From NCBI GenBank assembly GCA_042090305.1, contig JBELJQ010000002.1, forward strand, positions 1-64,000: DNA of 64,000 nt. The letters are read 5' to 3'. The notes below the pieces were generated by a model, which worked only from the letters and a program-made list of their open reading frames with translations, had not been told where the DNA came from and did no database searches. This document shows positions 54,410 to 62,825 of the stretch, piece by piece. The translations under genes and the position numbers were made by a program. Each line of letters opens with the position of its first letter. Position 1 is the stretch's first letter. Origin of the DNA: TMED13 sp042090305 (GTDB lineage: Bacteria; Pseudomonadota; Alphaproteobacteria; Methylaequorales; Methylaequoraceae).

Positions 54410-54838
54410 TTATGGGTTAAAAAAGTATATATGTTGACTGTTTGTATTAGATGAATGGTCAATATTTTTAATGTTTTTTATGAGGTTCATTATTTGATTT
54501 AATGAAGGGATAGTTAAACTTTTTCCAGCAAACATATAATTCGGGTTGTTTCTAACAAATGCATGTTTATTCATTTCTAGTACTGAAACTTCTATCATTC
54601 TCATATTTAAACCACTATTACCGTAATATTTTTTTAAAATATCACTTAAAGATTCTCCTTTTTTTATCTTATGTTTGACGTGATGACTTGGATTTTTTAC
54701 AAAATCATTGTTTTTATTTGGAGATGTGCCCTTAGAATAATTTCCTTTGTAATCAAGAACAACAAATGGTTCCTGAGAGAATGAAAAGGTGGATATTAAT
54801 AGTGTTATAAATAAAATTTTAATTTGAATAATTCTCAT
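54410..54838 (-). CDS. Exported protein with LysM/FimV-like domain, in flagellar operon
   Basis: A 142-residue protein with a signal peptide (about residues 1-21) and a LysM-like segment (HKIKKGESLSDILKKYYGNSGLNMRMIEVSVLEMNKHAFVRNNPNYMFAGKSLTIP, about 56-111), closest in form to the FimV-type N-terminal LysM that binds peptidoglycan. It sits between flgT and flgA, so it probably anchors or shapes flagellar structures at the wall. No exact family known to me. Confidence 0.7.
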   Translation of the reverse strand: MRIIQIKILFITLLISTFSFSQEPFVVLDYKGNYSKGTSPNKNNDFVKNPSHHVKHKIKKGESLSDILKKYYGNSGLNMRMIEVSVLEMNKHAFVRNNPNYMFAGKSLTIPSLNQIMNLIKNIKNIDHSSNTNSQHIYFFNP

Positions 54839-54847
54839 ATAACTTTC

Positions 54848-56029
54848 CTAGTTAATAAATTTTATAAATTTACCTTCAATAAATTCGTTTTTATTATTTG
54901 GGTTTAAGGGTTCAATCTCAGAAAAATCTTCATTTATGTTTTTAACTGTAACAACAATCCAATCATTCATACTGACATCCATTCCATTTGGGGAAATTAT
55001 ACCAAGCTTATCTTTACTAAGACCTTGATTACTTCCTAATGAAACAATTAGCTTGTTGTTGATTTTTTTTACAACCGCTTCAAGTGGACGACATTTTAGC
55101 TGATCCATAACTCTGTACTGAACTTTTGATAAACTTTTTTCAACTAATACTCTTATTTTATCGTATGACTTTTTGTAAAAGGCGTCAATATGCTGATATC
55201 CAGTTTTTTGTCCTAAAAATAAAGAAAAGTCATATTCTAAACTATCTATGAGATTAAAATTACTATTTTGATAAACGTCCAGTCTAAGTTTTATTAATAT
55301 CTCTTTTGAGAATCTACCAATATTTCCGTCAATACTGTCTATGATTACAGTTGGATGAACAGCAAATTCACCATCTTTTAGAGACATAGATTTTCCTTCC
55401 ACAATACTGTCGTAGTCTAAGTCTGAAGATTTGATTGGTATTTTCTTTACATTAAAAAAAACATTTGATTTATCTCTTAACCTTATAAAATCAATATTTC
55501 TTAAATTTTTTCTAATATTTTCTGAAATAACATTTGGAAGTTTATGAGTCCATGGTTCAAGCTTACTTGAAACTGTAAAGTGAGGAGAAAGAAATGACAA
55601 ATTTACAAAATTTCTATCAGAGCAATCAGAAGATGTATTTATATTTATTAGATATGCCTTAATTTTTATTACATAATGACTTTTATCCTCTTTTTCATCC
55701 AATATCACAAAATCAGTAATGGTAGACGCTGGTCTAACTAAAAGGTTTTCGCTTAATCTAGTTAAATTGTCTACATTAGAATATCCGTCAATTTTCGCAC
55801 CACCTCTTAAACTTGCAAGATATAATGCATCATCAAGAGCTCTTTTTTTTGCAATTTCCTTATTACCATCACTTATAACAGCTCTTCCTTCTGTAATAAT
55901 TTCTTTTAGACCAAAACTATCAGCCAAAGCATATGTGGAAATAAGCAAAAGAAATAATACACTTAAAAAAAATGAAACTAGTTCTCTTAAAACTACATCA
56001 AATAAGCTATATTCAACTTTTCTAAACAT
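54848..56029 (-). CDS. flgT: Flagellar H-ring/T-ring protein FlgT-like
   Basis: A 393-residue exported protein. A hydrophobic signal/anchor lies near residues 14-36. The N-terminal domain ITEGRAVISDGNKEIAKKRALDDALYLASLRGGA (about 44-77) is the FlgT pattern. The C-terminal domain includes VSLGSNQGLSKDKLGI. In Vibrio, FlgT is needed for the H ring and T ring around a Na+-driven motor. The neighbours FlgP and FlgA strengthen the name. 3 bp after flgP. Confidence 0.82.
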   Translation of the reverse strand: MFRKVEYSLFDVVLRELVSFFLSVLFLLLISTYALADSFGLKEIITEGRAVISDGNKEIAKKRALDDALYLASLRGGAKIDGYSNVDNLTRLSENLLVRPASTITDFVILDEKEDKSHYVIKIKAYLININTSSDCSDRNFVNLSFLSPHFTVSSKLEPWTHKLPNVISENIRKNLRNIDFIRLRDKSNVFFNVKKIPIKSSDLDYDSIVEGKSMSLKDGEFAVHPTVIIDSIDGNIGRFSKEILIKLRLDVYQNSNFNLIDSLEYDFSLFLGQKTGYQHIDAFYKKSYDKIRVLVEKSLSKVQYRVMDQLKCRPLEAVVKKINNKLIVSLGSNQGLSKDKLGIISPNGMDVSMNDWIVVTVKNINEDFSEIEPLNPNNKNEFIEGKFIKFIN

Positions 56030-56032
56030 ATT

Positions 56033-56539
56033 CTATAAAGTTTGGGCAGACCTAAATAAATAGGCAACCATGTCTTGGTCTATTTCTAAAACAGTTTCAT
56101 AAGTGTCTTGACCAGTTGGATTTATTCTTACTGTTCTCGCGCCTCTGATAACTCCGGATACTACACCTCTAAAAGTGTCATTTTGAACCATTAAATCAAT
56201 AACAGTTGTATTACTGTCTACTTTTAATCCATGAATTTGTTCAGCTAAATCTCTCATTGCCGACATTCTCGCAGCTCTTATAGCCATCAATCTTTTCTGT
56301 TCAATACTCTGGCCTGGTTGACTAGATACCACTGCATAACCCGTTGCAGTGAGTGTCGGAAAATTAATAGATGCACCATCAAGTAACTCTCTTGTTTTGT
56401 TTAACTGATCAGTAGGGGTTGAATAATCCTGACTATTAGCTAACTTTTGATTATTGTTTGGTAATCCTATATTATCTAATAAGTTTGTCGAACATGATTG
56501 CACCAAAATTGCAATAATAAATAAATATATGTACTTCAT
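56033..56539 (-). CDS. flgP: LPP20-family lipoprotein FlgP
   Basis: A 168-residue lipoprotein with lipobox LVQSC (Cys at residue 16). The LPP20 domain has TATGYAVVSSQPGQSIEQKRLMAIRAARMSAMRDLAEQI (about 64-102) and a VRGARTVRINPTG-type end. FlgP forms part of the outer disk/H ring in Vibrio and Campylobacter. It heads the flgP-flgT-LysM-flgA-flgM-flgN-like-DUF2802-like run and has a likely sigma-54 promoter 34-50 bp upstream. Confidence 0.85.
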   Translation of the reverse strand: MKYIYLFIIAILVQSCSTNLLDNIGLPNNNQKLANSQDYSTPTDQLNKTRELLDGASINFPTLTATGYAVVSSQPGQSIEQKRLMAIRAARMSAMRDLAEQIHGLKVDSNTTVIDLMVQNDTFRGVVSGVIRGARTVRINPTGQDTYETVLEIDQDMVAYLFRSAQTL

Positions 56540-56572
56540 TTTTTATCCTCAAATGTTGTTTTTGGTAATTTG

Positions 56573-56589
56573 TGCATAAATTATGCCAA
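56573..56589 (-). promoter_or_regulatory. Sigma-54 promoter for the flgP operon
   Basis: The minus strand reads TTGGCATAATTTATGCA with GG and GC 12 bases apart (first G to G), exactly as in the -24/-12 consensus. The predicted mRNA start is near 56562, 22 bases before flgP. The -12 box is ATGC rather than TTGC. Confidence 0.75.
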
Positions 56590-56625
56590 GAAGATAATTA
56601 TCAGAAAACTCTCCATAGTAGATAA

Positions 56626-56641
56626 TGGCATAGCCCTTGCA
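56626..56641 (+). promoter_or_regulatory. Sigma-54 promoter for flhA-flhF-flhG-fliA
   Basis: The plus strand reads TGGCATAGCCCTTGCA: both boxes at perfect spacing. Predicted start near 56652, giving an 88-base leader before flhA at 56740. The 200-bp gap 56540-56739 holds this and the divergent flgP promoter; enhancer sites for a FlrC/FleQ-like activator may lie between or downstream, but I could not define one. Confidence 0.8.
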
Positions 56642-56739
56642 TCTTATATGTTAATGAATTTTATTTTTAAAATAATAGGGATTTCTGGGATTTTTAACAG
56701 TCAATTTTTTGACTATAAAAATCTTATTAAAGGATAATT

Positions 56740-58887
56740 ATGGATTTAGTACTAAAAACATTCCGATCACAAAACTTAATAAGTTTTCTAAGAACATTCA
56801 GTATTCCTATCGGAATAATGGTCTTAGTTGCAATGATGGTAATTCCACTAAATCCTTGGATGTTAGATATCTTATTCACAACAAATATTCTTGTTTCACT
56901 ATTAGTACTTATGGTGGCTCTGCAGACCTTTAGACCATTAGATTTTTCAAGTTTTCCTACTGTACTTTTATTTGCCACAGTTTTGAGACTTGGATTAAAT
57001 GTAGCATCGACCCGTGTAATTCTAAAATCTGGGCATAATGGAACTGACTCAGCAGGAAGTATTATCGAGGCATTTGGAGAATTTGTAATGTCAGGAAGTT
57101 ATGCTGTGGGACTTTTTGTATTCTCAATTTTAGTAATAATAAATTTAATTGTAATAACTAAGGGAGCAGGAAGAGTTTCAGAGGTCGCAGCACGGTTTAC
57201 CCTTGACGCTATGCCAGGAAAGCAAATGGCAATAGATGCTGACTTAAATGCTGGAGTAATTACAAGTGAAGAAGCAAAAGAAAGAAGAAGTGAAATTGCT
57301 AAGGAAGGAGAATTTTACGGAGCAATGGATGGTGCAGCAAAATTTGTTAAGGGTGATGCTGTTGCAGGTATTCTAATTTTAGTAATAAACATAATTGGTG
57401 GTTTGATAATAGGGACAACACAGCATGATTTAACTCTTAATCAGTCGGCTGAGTCATATATTTTATTAACAGTAGGTGATGGTCTTGTTGCTCAGATACC
57501 TTCTTTACTTTTAGCGATGGCAACGGCAACCATCGTTACAAGAATCTCGTCCGACAATGATGATCTAGCCGGTCAAATTTCAAATCAGATGGGTTTGTCA
57601 AAAGCATGGACGCCTGTTTCAGCAGTATTACTAGTATTTGGACTTGTTCCAGGAATGCCAAATACCCTTTTCATAGCTGGATCAATAATTGCTGGAACAA
57701 TAGCATGGATTACCTCTAAAAAAACAAAAAAAGAGAGCGATGAAGAATTGAATAATAATGATACTGAAGATTCTGATTCAATTGGACAAATTGATATCGA
57801 AGACGTATCAGATAATGCATCAATTTCTCTTGATTTAGGTTATGGCTTAATTTCAATGGTTGATTCAAGTGATAAAAAGTCTGCAGGACCTCTTATTTCT
57901 AAAATCACGGGTATAAGAAAACAGGTATCAAAAGATCTAGGCTTTGTTATTCCTAATGTCAGAGTAAAGGATGACCTCACATTAGAAGCTAATTCTTACA
58001 GAATAAGGATTGGTCATACAATAGTTGCGCAGGATAAAGTTTATGTCGATAGAAAATTAGCAATGCCAAGTGATGAAACTCAATTAAAAATTCAAGGTAT
58101 TCAAGTAAAAGACCCAACTTTTGGTTTAGATTCTTTTTGGATAGAGCAGCATTTAGTATCAAAGGCTGAAGCAAATCATTATATGATAATTGAGCCAGAG
58201 GCAGTGATTGCAACTCATCTTAATCATATTTTACTTAGATTTTCAGGAGAGTTGATAAGTCAAGATGATGTTCAGTCTTTAGTAGATAATCTTGGCAAAA
58301 CTAATCCTCAATTGATTCAGTCAGTTATACCAAAGCTAGTTCCTTTACATCACTTAACAATAATTCTTAGGAATCTTTTATCTGAGCGAGTTCCAATAAA
58401 TGATTTAAAAAAAATATTAGAAGCATTAACGAATTTATCAGAGAAAAAACTTAGTCCAGAAGAGTTGTCAGAAGCAGTAAGACCAGCAATCTCATCACTT
58501 CTTATCCAAAAAATATCAAATATAAATGAAGCATTGGATGTTGTTACATTTAATCCTGAATTTGAGCAAATGCTGATTTCAATGTCTAAAAAAAGTGGTT
58601 CAGATGGAATTCTTATTGATCCTCAATTAGCTAAACAAATGATAAGCTCTTTAATTGAGGTTGGTGAAAAATTTTCAATGGATGGCAATCCTCTTGTTAT
58701 TGTTACAGCGCCAGTCATTAGAAAAGATATAGCTGTATTGTTAAGACAGCATATTGAAGATCTCGTGGTTTTATCATTTACAGAACTACCTGAAAATAAA
58801 AGAGTAAAAGTTGTCTCAACTATCGGAGAAAAAATCATTAATAATAATACACAAAAGGAGAAATCTAATGAAAACGCAACTGTTTAA
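56740..58887 (+). CDS. flhA: Flagellar export gate protein FlhA
   Basis: A 715-residue inner-membrane core of the flagellar type III export apparatus. The N-terminal half has eight membrane segments with the FHIPEP-family core ARFTLDAMPGKQMAIDADLNAGVI (from about residue 150), and AMDGAAKFVKGDAVAG. The cytosolic domain follows from about 330, with long helices binding chaperone-substrate complexes. Usual length. It starts the flhA-flhF-flhG-fliA unit; a normal ATG with AAAGGATAA before it. Confidence 0.97.
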   Translation: MDLVLKTFRSQNLISFLRTFSIPIGIMVLVAMMVIPLNPWMLDILFTTNILVSLLVLMVALQTFRPLDFSSFPTVLLFATVLRLGLNVASTRVILKSGHNGTDSAGSIIEAFGEFVMSGSYAVGLFVFSILVIINLIVITKGAGRVSEVAARFTLDAMPGKQMAIDADLNAGVITSEEAKERRSEIAKEGEFYGAMDGAAKFVKGDAVAGILILVINIIGGLIIGTTQHDLTLNQSAESYILLTVGDGLVAQIPSLLLAMATATIVTRISSDNDDLAGQISNQMGLSKAWTPVSAVLLVFGLVPGMPNTLFIAGSIIAGTIAWITSKKTKKESDEELNNNDTEDSDSIGQIDIEDVSDNASISLDLGYGLISMVDSSDKKSAGPLISKITGIRKQVSKDLGFVIPNVRVKDDLTLEANSYRIRIGHTIVAQDKVYVDRKLAMPSDETQLKIQGIQVKDPTFGLDSFWIEQHLVSKAEANHYMIIEPEAVIATHLNHILLRFSGELISQDDVQSLVDNLGKTNPQLIQSVIPKLVPLHHLTIILRNLLSERVPINDLKKILEALTNLSEKKLSPEELSEAVRPAISSLLIQKISNINEALDVVTFNPEFEQMLISMSKKSGSDGILIDPQLAKQMISSLIEVGEKFSMDGNPLVIVTAPVIRKDIAVLLRQHIEDLVVLSFTELPENKRVKVVSTIGEKIINNNTQKEKSNENATV

Positions 58888-59992
58888 AGCTAAAGATATG
58901 AAGTCTGCTATAAACCTTGTAAACGATCAATTTGGCGAAAAGGCTATAATTTTATCTACTAGGAAAAATAATGGTCTTGTTGAGGTGGAAGCTTCTGATA
59001 CCGAGGATGTAATTCAAAAACATAAAGAGAAAATCAAAGATAAGGAAAGTTTCTCAAAAGTTTTTATGAAAGAAATTAAGGAAAAGAATGATAATGTTTC
59101 ATTTTTTGATACAGAAAATAAGACAAAGTACGAAAGTAGTCAAAAACTTGAAGTTTATGATGAAATTAAGCAACAAATTTATTCTTTAAGGGATGATTTA
59201 AGTAGAATGGTTTTAACTGACCAGTCAGGAATTTCTGATGAACTCTCTCACTTAACACCTATTAAACTTCGACAAGAAAAGTTTTTACCAGAAGTCATTA
59301 ATAAATTTAGTCATTCATTTATTGGAAAAAATAGTGAAGATGGCAGGATTGCTTTTTTCAGAGAATTATCTAGAAAACTTGCATCTAACGATTTTTCTAG
59401 AATGTTAAATTCCAATAATATATTTATTTTTGGAAACTCTGGGTCTGGAAAATCTACATTATCTGCTAAAATTGCTTCATTTCTATCGGATAAAAGGTCA
59501 ACAAAAGAAATAAACTTTATTGATGTTTCTAATTCAGGAACTTCACACAGTGATATTCTTAGATCATATAGTAGGGTTCTAAGCTTTCCCGTAAAAGATT
59601 ATAAATATTTTGATTTCAATCAAAATCAAAATGATCGCTCAAAAATTAATATTTTTGATTTTTCAGGAGATCTTAATTTTAGTTTGCAAAAAATTAATGA
59701 GATAAAAAATTCATTTCCGTCTTTTGATTTTTGTTCTATATTAGCTATACCAAGTGGTTCTAATTCTGAAATGATAAAAGGAATGTGCGAGAGAGTTTCA
59801 GATGTAAGACCAATGGTTGCTATCACAAAGCTTGATGAATGCTGGGTGGGAGCTGAAGAATTTTCTTCACTTGCATTAAATAATGCAAGAATAGGCTTAG
59901 TTACTGGTACAAAAGTATTGATTAACTCAGTAATCGAAGCTAATGAGAATTCTCTAACGAAATATATGAAAGAGAACTTAAAAGGTGTCTGA
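58868..59992 (+). CDS. flhF: Polar flagellum placement GTPase FlhF
   Basis: A 374-residue SRP-type GTPase that sets the pole for flagellum assembly. MKTQLFKAKDMKSAINLVNDQFGEKAIILSTRK at the N terminus is typical. The P-loop is GNSGSGKST (about 197-205). The G3 box, normally DTAG, reads DFSG in NIFDFSGDL, and the G4-like ITKLDE is kept. The ATG at 58868 overlaps flhA by 20 bp. Presence of FlhF suggests polar flagellation. Confidence 0.93.
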   Translation: MKTQLFKAKDMKSAINLVNDQFGEKAIILSTRKNNGLVEVEASDTEDVIQKHKEKIKDKESFSKVFMKEIKEKNDNVSFFDTENKTKYESSQKLEVYDEIKQQIYSLRDDLSRMVLTDQSGISDELSHLTPIKLRQEKFLPEVINKFSHSFIGKNSEDGRIAFFRELSRKLASNDFSRMLNSNNIFIFGNSGSGKSTLSAKIASFLSDKRSTKEINFIDVSNSGTSHSDILRSYSRVLSFPVKDYKYFDFNQNQNDRSKINIFDFSGDLNFSLQKINEIKNSFPSFDFCSILAIPSGSNSEMIKGMCERVSDVRPMVAITKLDECWVGAEEFSSLALNNARIGLVTGTKVLINSVIEANENSLTKYMKENLKGV

Positions 59993-60779
59993 TTCGGTTG
60001 CAATTACTAGTGGAAAAGGTGGGGTAGGCAAAACAACTTTTGCTGTCAACTTATCCATAGCTTTTAAAAAAATCTCTGATGAGGTTTTCTTATTAGATAC
60101 TGATCTAGGTATGGCTAACTCTCATGTTCTTCTTGGAGACAACCCTAACTATACTATAGCTGATGTAATTTCAGGTAATAAAAAAGTTTCTGAAATCATT
60201 TATAAAAATAAATATGGAATAAATCTTATATCTGGAGGAACTGCCTCAAACAATGTTCTTAACATAGAAAATAAGGCCAGATATTCCATATTAAATGGAA
60301 TTGAAAATCATTTAATGAAATACAATAGTCTTAAACTTATTGTGGATATAGCTGCAGGAGCTGATGATAATTCACTTATTTTCTCTATGGCATGCGATAG
60401 GATCGTGATAGTTATTGTTGGCGAGCCTACTAGTTTTATTGATTCATATGCTCTTATAAAAGCTTTATATGCAAAATCATCCTTTAAAAACTATTGCATT
60501 GCCGTCAATCAAGTTGATGATGAGGCAAATGGAGTGGAATTATTCAAAAAATTTCAAGCAATTACATCTAAGTTTTTAGATGTTAATCTTCATTATGTAG
60601 GTTCTGTTAAAAGCTCAAGAAAGATTTCAAGATCTATTGTAGATAGAAAACCAATAACGGTCAGCGATCCTAAATCTGATATATCTCTAAATTTTTTTAA
60701 AATAGCAAAGAAGGTTACAGAGACACCTGTTAACGAATGGGGGGGCTTAACTTTTCTTTCACAAAAAAAAAGAGCGTAA
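59985..60779 (+). CDS. flhG: Flagellar number regulator FlhG (MinD-like ATPase)
   Basis: A 264-residue ParA/MinD ATPase that limits flagellar number, usually by acting on FlhF and the master regulator. The deviant Walker A TSGKGGVGKTTFAVN (residues 8-22), LLDTDLGMANSHVLLG and LIVDIAAGADDNSL are diagnostic. The C-terminal membrane-targeting helix is not obvious. The start is GTG at 59985, overlapping flhF by 8 bp. Confidence 0.93.
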   Translation: MSDSVAITSGKGGVGKTTFAVNLSIAFKKISDEVFLLDTDLGMANSHVLLGDNPNYTIADVISGNKKVSEIIYKNKYGINLISGGTASNNVLNIENKARYSILNGIENHLMKYNSLKLIVDIAAGADDNSLIFSMACDRIVIVIVGEPTSFIDSYALIKALYAKSSFKNYCIAVNQVDDEANGVELFKKFQAITSKFLDVNLHYVGSVKSSRKISRSIVDRKPITVSDPKSDISLNFFKIAKKVTETPVNEWGGLTFLSQKKRA

Positions 60780-60788
60780 AATATCAGT

Positions 60789-61490
60789 ATGAATAATTTA
60801 TATTCTCAAAATTCAGATACTATAGTCAATGATCTAATTGAAAAAAACCTCGATTTGGTAAAAAAAATTGCATGGCAAATTCATGGAAGAGTTAATAATG
60901 TAATTGAAATTGAGGATCTGGTTCAACAAGGTATGGAAGGTCTTGTGCATGCTGCTCAAAAATATTCTCAAAGAGAAAATATAACTTTCCCTCAATATGC
61001 CCAATTAAGAATAAGAGGAAGTATAATTGATTTTTTAAGAAAAAATTCAAATCTTTGTAGGACTACAATAAAGAAAAAACAAGACTTTGAAAGAAAAAGA
61101 AATAATCTACAACAGGAATTGGGAAGAGAACCAACTCAAGATGAAATAGTCAATTATTTAGGTATTTCATTTGATGAGTATGATTACTGGAAAAAATCAT
61201 TTGAGGCAAATAATATTCAAAGTTTAGACAATGCGTATAATGAGTATTCCTTGTTATATGCTTCCCATGAAGAAAGTCCAGAAAAGAAATTAGAGAATAA
61301 AGAGTTAAAGGAACAAATTAAAAGTGCATTAAAAGTTTTAAATCAAAGAGAGGCATTAATTGCACAACTTTATTATGTTGAGGAATTAAACATATACGAG
61401 ATTTCAGATGTTCTTGAAATAAGTACTGGAAGAATATCTCAAATAAAAAAGAAGATTGTTGAAAAATTAAGATATGAAATCATCAAATAA
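60789..61490 (+). CDS. fliA: Flagellar sigma factor FliA (sigma-28)
   Basis: A 233-residue sigma-28 that transcribes late flagellar genes. Region 2 shows EIEDLVQQGMEGLVHAAQKYS (about 40-60) and FPQYAQLRIRGSIIDFLR; region 3 ELGREPTQDEIVNYLG; region 4 NIYEISDVLEISTGRISQIKKKIVEKLR, a helix-turn-helix. The partner anti-sigma FlgM is in the window. Order flhA-flhF-flhG-fliA is like Vibrio and Pseudomonas. Confidence 0.95.
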   Translation: MNNLYSQNSDTIVNDLIEKNLDLVKKIAWQIHGRVNNVIEIEDLVQQGMEGLVHAAQKYSQRENITFPQYAQLRIRGSIIDFLRKNSNLCRTTIKKKQDFERKRNNLQQELGREPTQDEIVNYLGISFDEYDYWKKSFEANNIQSLDNAYNEYSLLYASHEESPEKKLENKELKEQIKSALKVLNQREALIAQLYYVEELNIYEISDVLEISTGRISQIKKKIVEKLRYEIIK

Positions 61491-61875
61491 TTGGAAAAGC
61501 CTGAATAATGTTGTTTTAAGAGTTGATAATGTAGAAGCAATCTACACTAAAAAAACAGAAATAATTCTAAATTGTGGTTTCGAAAATATTTCTAAAGGAA
61601 GATGCAACTTGAGAGTGAGTGTAAATAATAAAAATAAAAAAAACAACTTATATGTTTTTACTGATAAGGCATTGATGGAGGTTGAGTTATACTATAGTAA
61701 ATCTGAAATTGATGAAATTTTGAAACTTATTTTTCTTAAGAAATCTTCAAAAAAATCTATTATTATTCTAAATATTTCTGATAATTTATTAATAAATGAA
61801 AATAACTACTTATATATAAAAAACAATATAACTATCGCTATAAACTCAATCGATTGGAAAATTCCTTTATCTTAA
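61474..61875 (+). CDS. Unknown protein downstream of fliA
   Basis: A 133-residue protein without signal peptide or membrane helix, beta-rich in form with many Asn, Lys and Ile. It overlaps fliA by 17 bp, so the two are translated together and it may be flagellar; the stop is 1 bp from the end of the hook-like gene on the other strand. I do not recognise a family; a PilZ fold was considered but RxxxR and DxSxxG motifs are missing. Confidence 0.6.
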   Translation: MKSSNNWKSLNNVVLRVDNVEAIYTKKTEIILNCGFENISKGRCNLRVSVNNKNKKNNLYVFTDKALMEVELYYSKSEIDEILKLIFLKKSSKKSIIILNISDNLLINENNYLYIKNNITIAINSIDWKIPLS

Positions 61876-61876
61876 T

Positions 61877-62662
61877 TTACCTGGATGAAAACTTTTTTGT
61901 TATTTCTACTTCTGACTGAAGAATTTTTGAACATCCATTAAATGCACGTTGTGTCCTCAACATTAAAACAATTTCATCAGTAATGTCTGTATTAGATCTC
62001 TCAAGAAATCCAGGCTCAATCTTTCCGATTGTCCCTTCCTTTGGTCTTCCAAACTCAGGTAAACCACTTTCACCAGTTCTTTTAAACCTTGCATTACCTA
62101 TATTTTGAAGTCCGTGTTCATTTACAAAGTCAGCAAGCTCAAGCTGCCCTACATTTTCAGTATTATCTAGTCCATAAGTTGCTAAAATAGAACCATCAGA
62201 TTTTACAGAAATCTCAGAGAGTAATTGCTGACCAGCCCCTTCGAAAGGTATGTTTATGGGTTGCTGACCTTCACCTAGTAGCGGTAGTCCATCAGTATTA
62301 ACAAGGTTACCTGTTCTATCTAATTGAAATGAACCATCTCTTGTAAAAACTGGTTCATCAGTTGATGTTTCTCTCCCAATTGGTGTTCCCAGAGCAAAAA
62401 AACCTTCGCCCATGATTGCTAAATCTAAACTACCATTAGTTTGTTGAAGTGAGCCTTGTGAAAAGTTTTGTCTTGGCTTAATTGTCCTAACTCCAATACC
62501 ATTTGCTTTTTCTGTAGAATCATTGTGAATTGACCTGTACATATCCTCAAACTGAGCTTCACTTTTTTTGAATCCGTTTGTACCGGCATTAGCAATATTA
62601 TTTGAAATTACTGATAAATCTCTATTAGATGCATCTAGACCAGTTCTAATTATATTAAACAT
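61877..62662 (-). CDS. Short flagellar hook/rod family protein (FlgE/F/G-like)
   Basis: A 261-residue axial protein. N-terminal MFNIIRTGLDASNRDLSVISNNIANAGTNGFKKSEAQFEDMY (first 42 residues in pieces), FGxG-like DLAIMGEGFFALG, and C-terminal FLERSNTDITDEIVLMLRTQRAFNG match hook/rod proteins. Size suggests FlgG or FlgF; the NGFKKSEAQFED start is nearer to FlgE. With flgF and flgE elsewhere in the window, it may fill the absent flgG role or form a separate structure. The ATG at 62662; there is a sigma-54 promoter right before it. Confidence 0.8.
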   Translation of the reverse strand: MFNIIRTGLDASNRDLSVISNNIANAGTNGFKKSEAQFEDMYRSIHNDSTEKANGIGVRTIKPRQNFSQGSLQQTNGSLDLAIMGEGFFALGTPIGRETSTDEPVFTRDGSFQLDRTGNLVNTDGLPLLGEGQQPINIPFEGAGQQLLSEISVKSDGSILATYGLDNTENVGQLELADFVNEHGLQNIGNARFKRTGESGLPEFGRPKEGTIGKIEPGFLERSNTDITDEIVLMLRTQRAFNGCSKILQSEVEITKKFSSR

Positions 62663-62673
62663 GAAGCATGAAC

Positions 62674-62689
62674 AGCAATTATTATGCCA
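62674..62689 (-). promoter_or_regulatory. Sigma-54 promoter for the short hook/rod gene
   Basis: The minus strand reads TGGCATAATAATTGCT, a full match at the correct spacing. The expected mRNA start is near 62663, one base before the ATG at 62662, so the transcript would be leaderless or nearly so. Confidence 0.75.
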
Positions 62690-62737
62690 TTTTTTATTGT
62701 TGAGATTCTTTTTTAAATGTATATTGGGATTGTTATC

Positions 62738-62813
62738 GGGCGGATAGCTCAGCTGGGAGAGCAATTGCTCGACACGCAATAGGTCGCAGGTTCGAACCCT
62801 GTTCCGCCCACCA
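62738..62813 (+). tRNA. tRNA-Val (anticodon GAC) with C33
   Basis: A 76-base tRNA: acceptor GGGCGGA/TCCGCCC, D stem GCTC/GAGC, anticodon stem ATTGC/GCAAT, loop TCGACAC, T arm with TTCGAAC and an encoded CCA. The anticodon is GAC for valine. Position 33, nearly always T, is C in this reading. All stems pair, so it does not look like a pseudogene. Confidence 0.93.
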
Positions 62814-62825
62814 ACATATTGAAAA

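Noticed and set aside
61474..61875. PilZ domain c-di-GMP receptor
   Set aside because: The RxxxR and DxSxxG motifs needed for that call are not seen.
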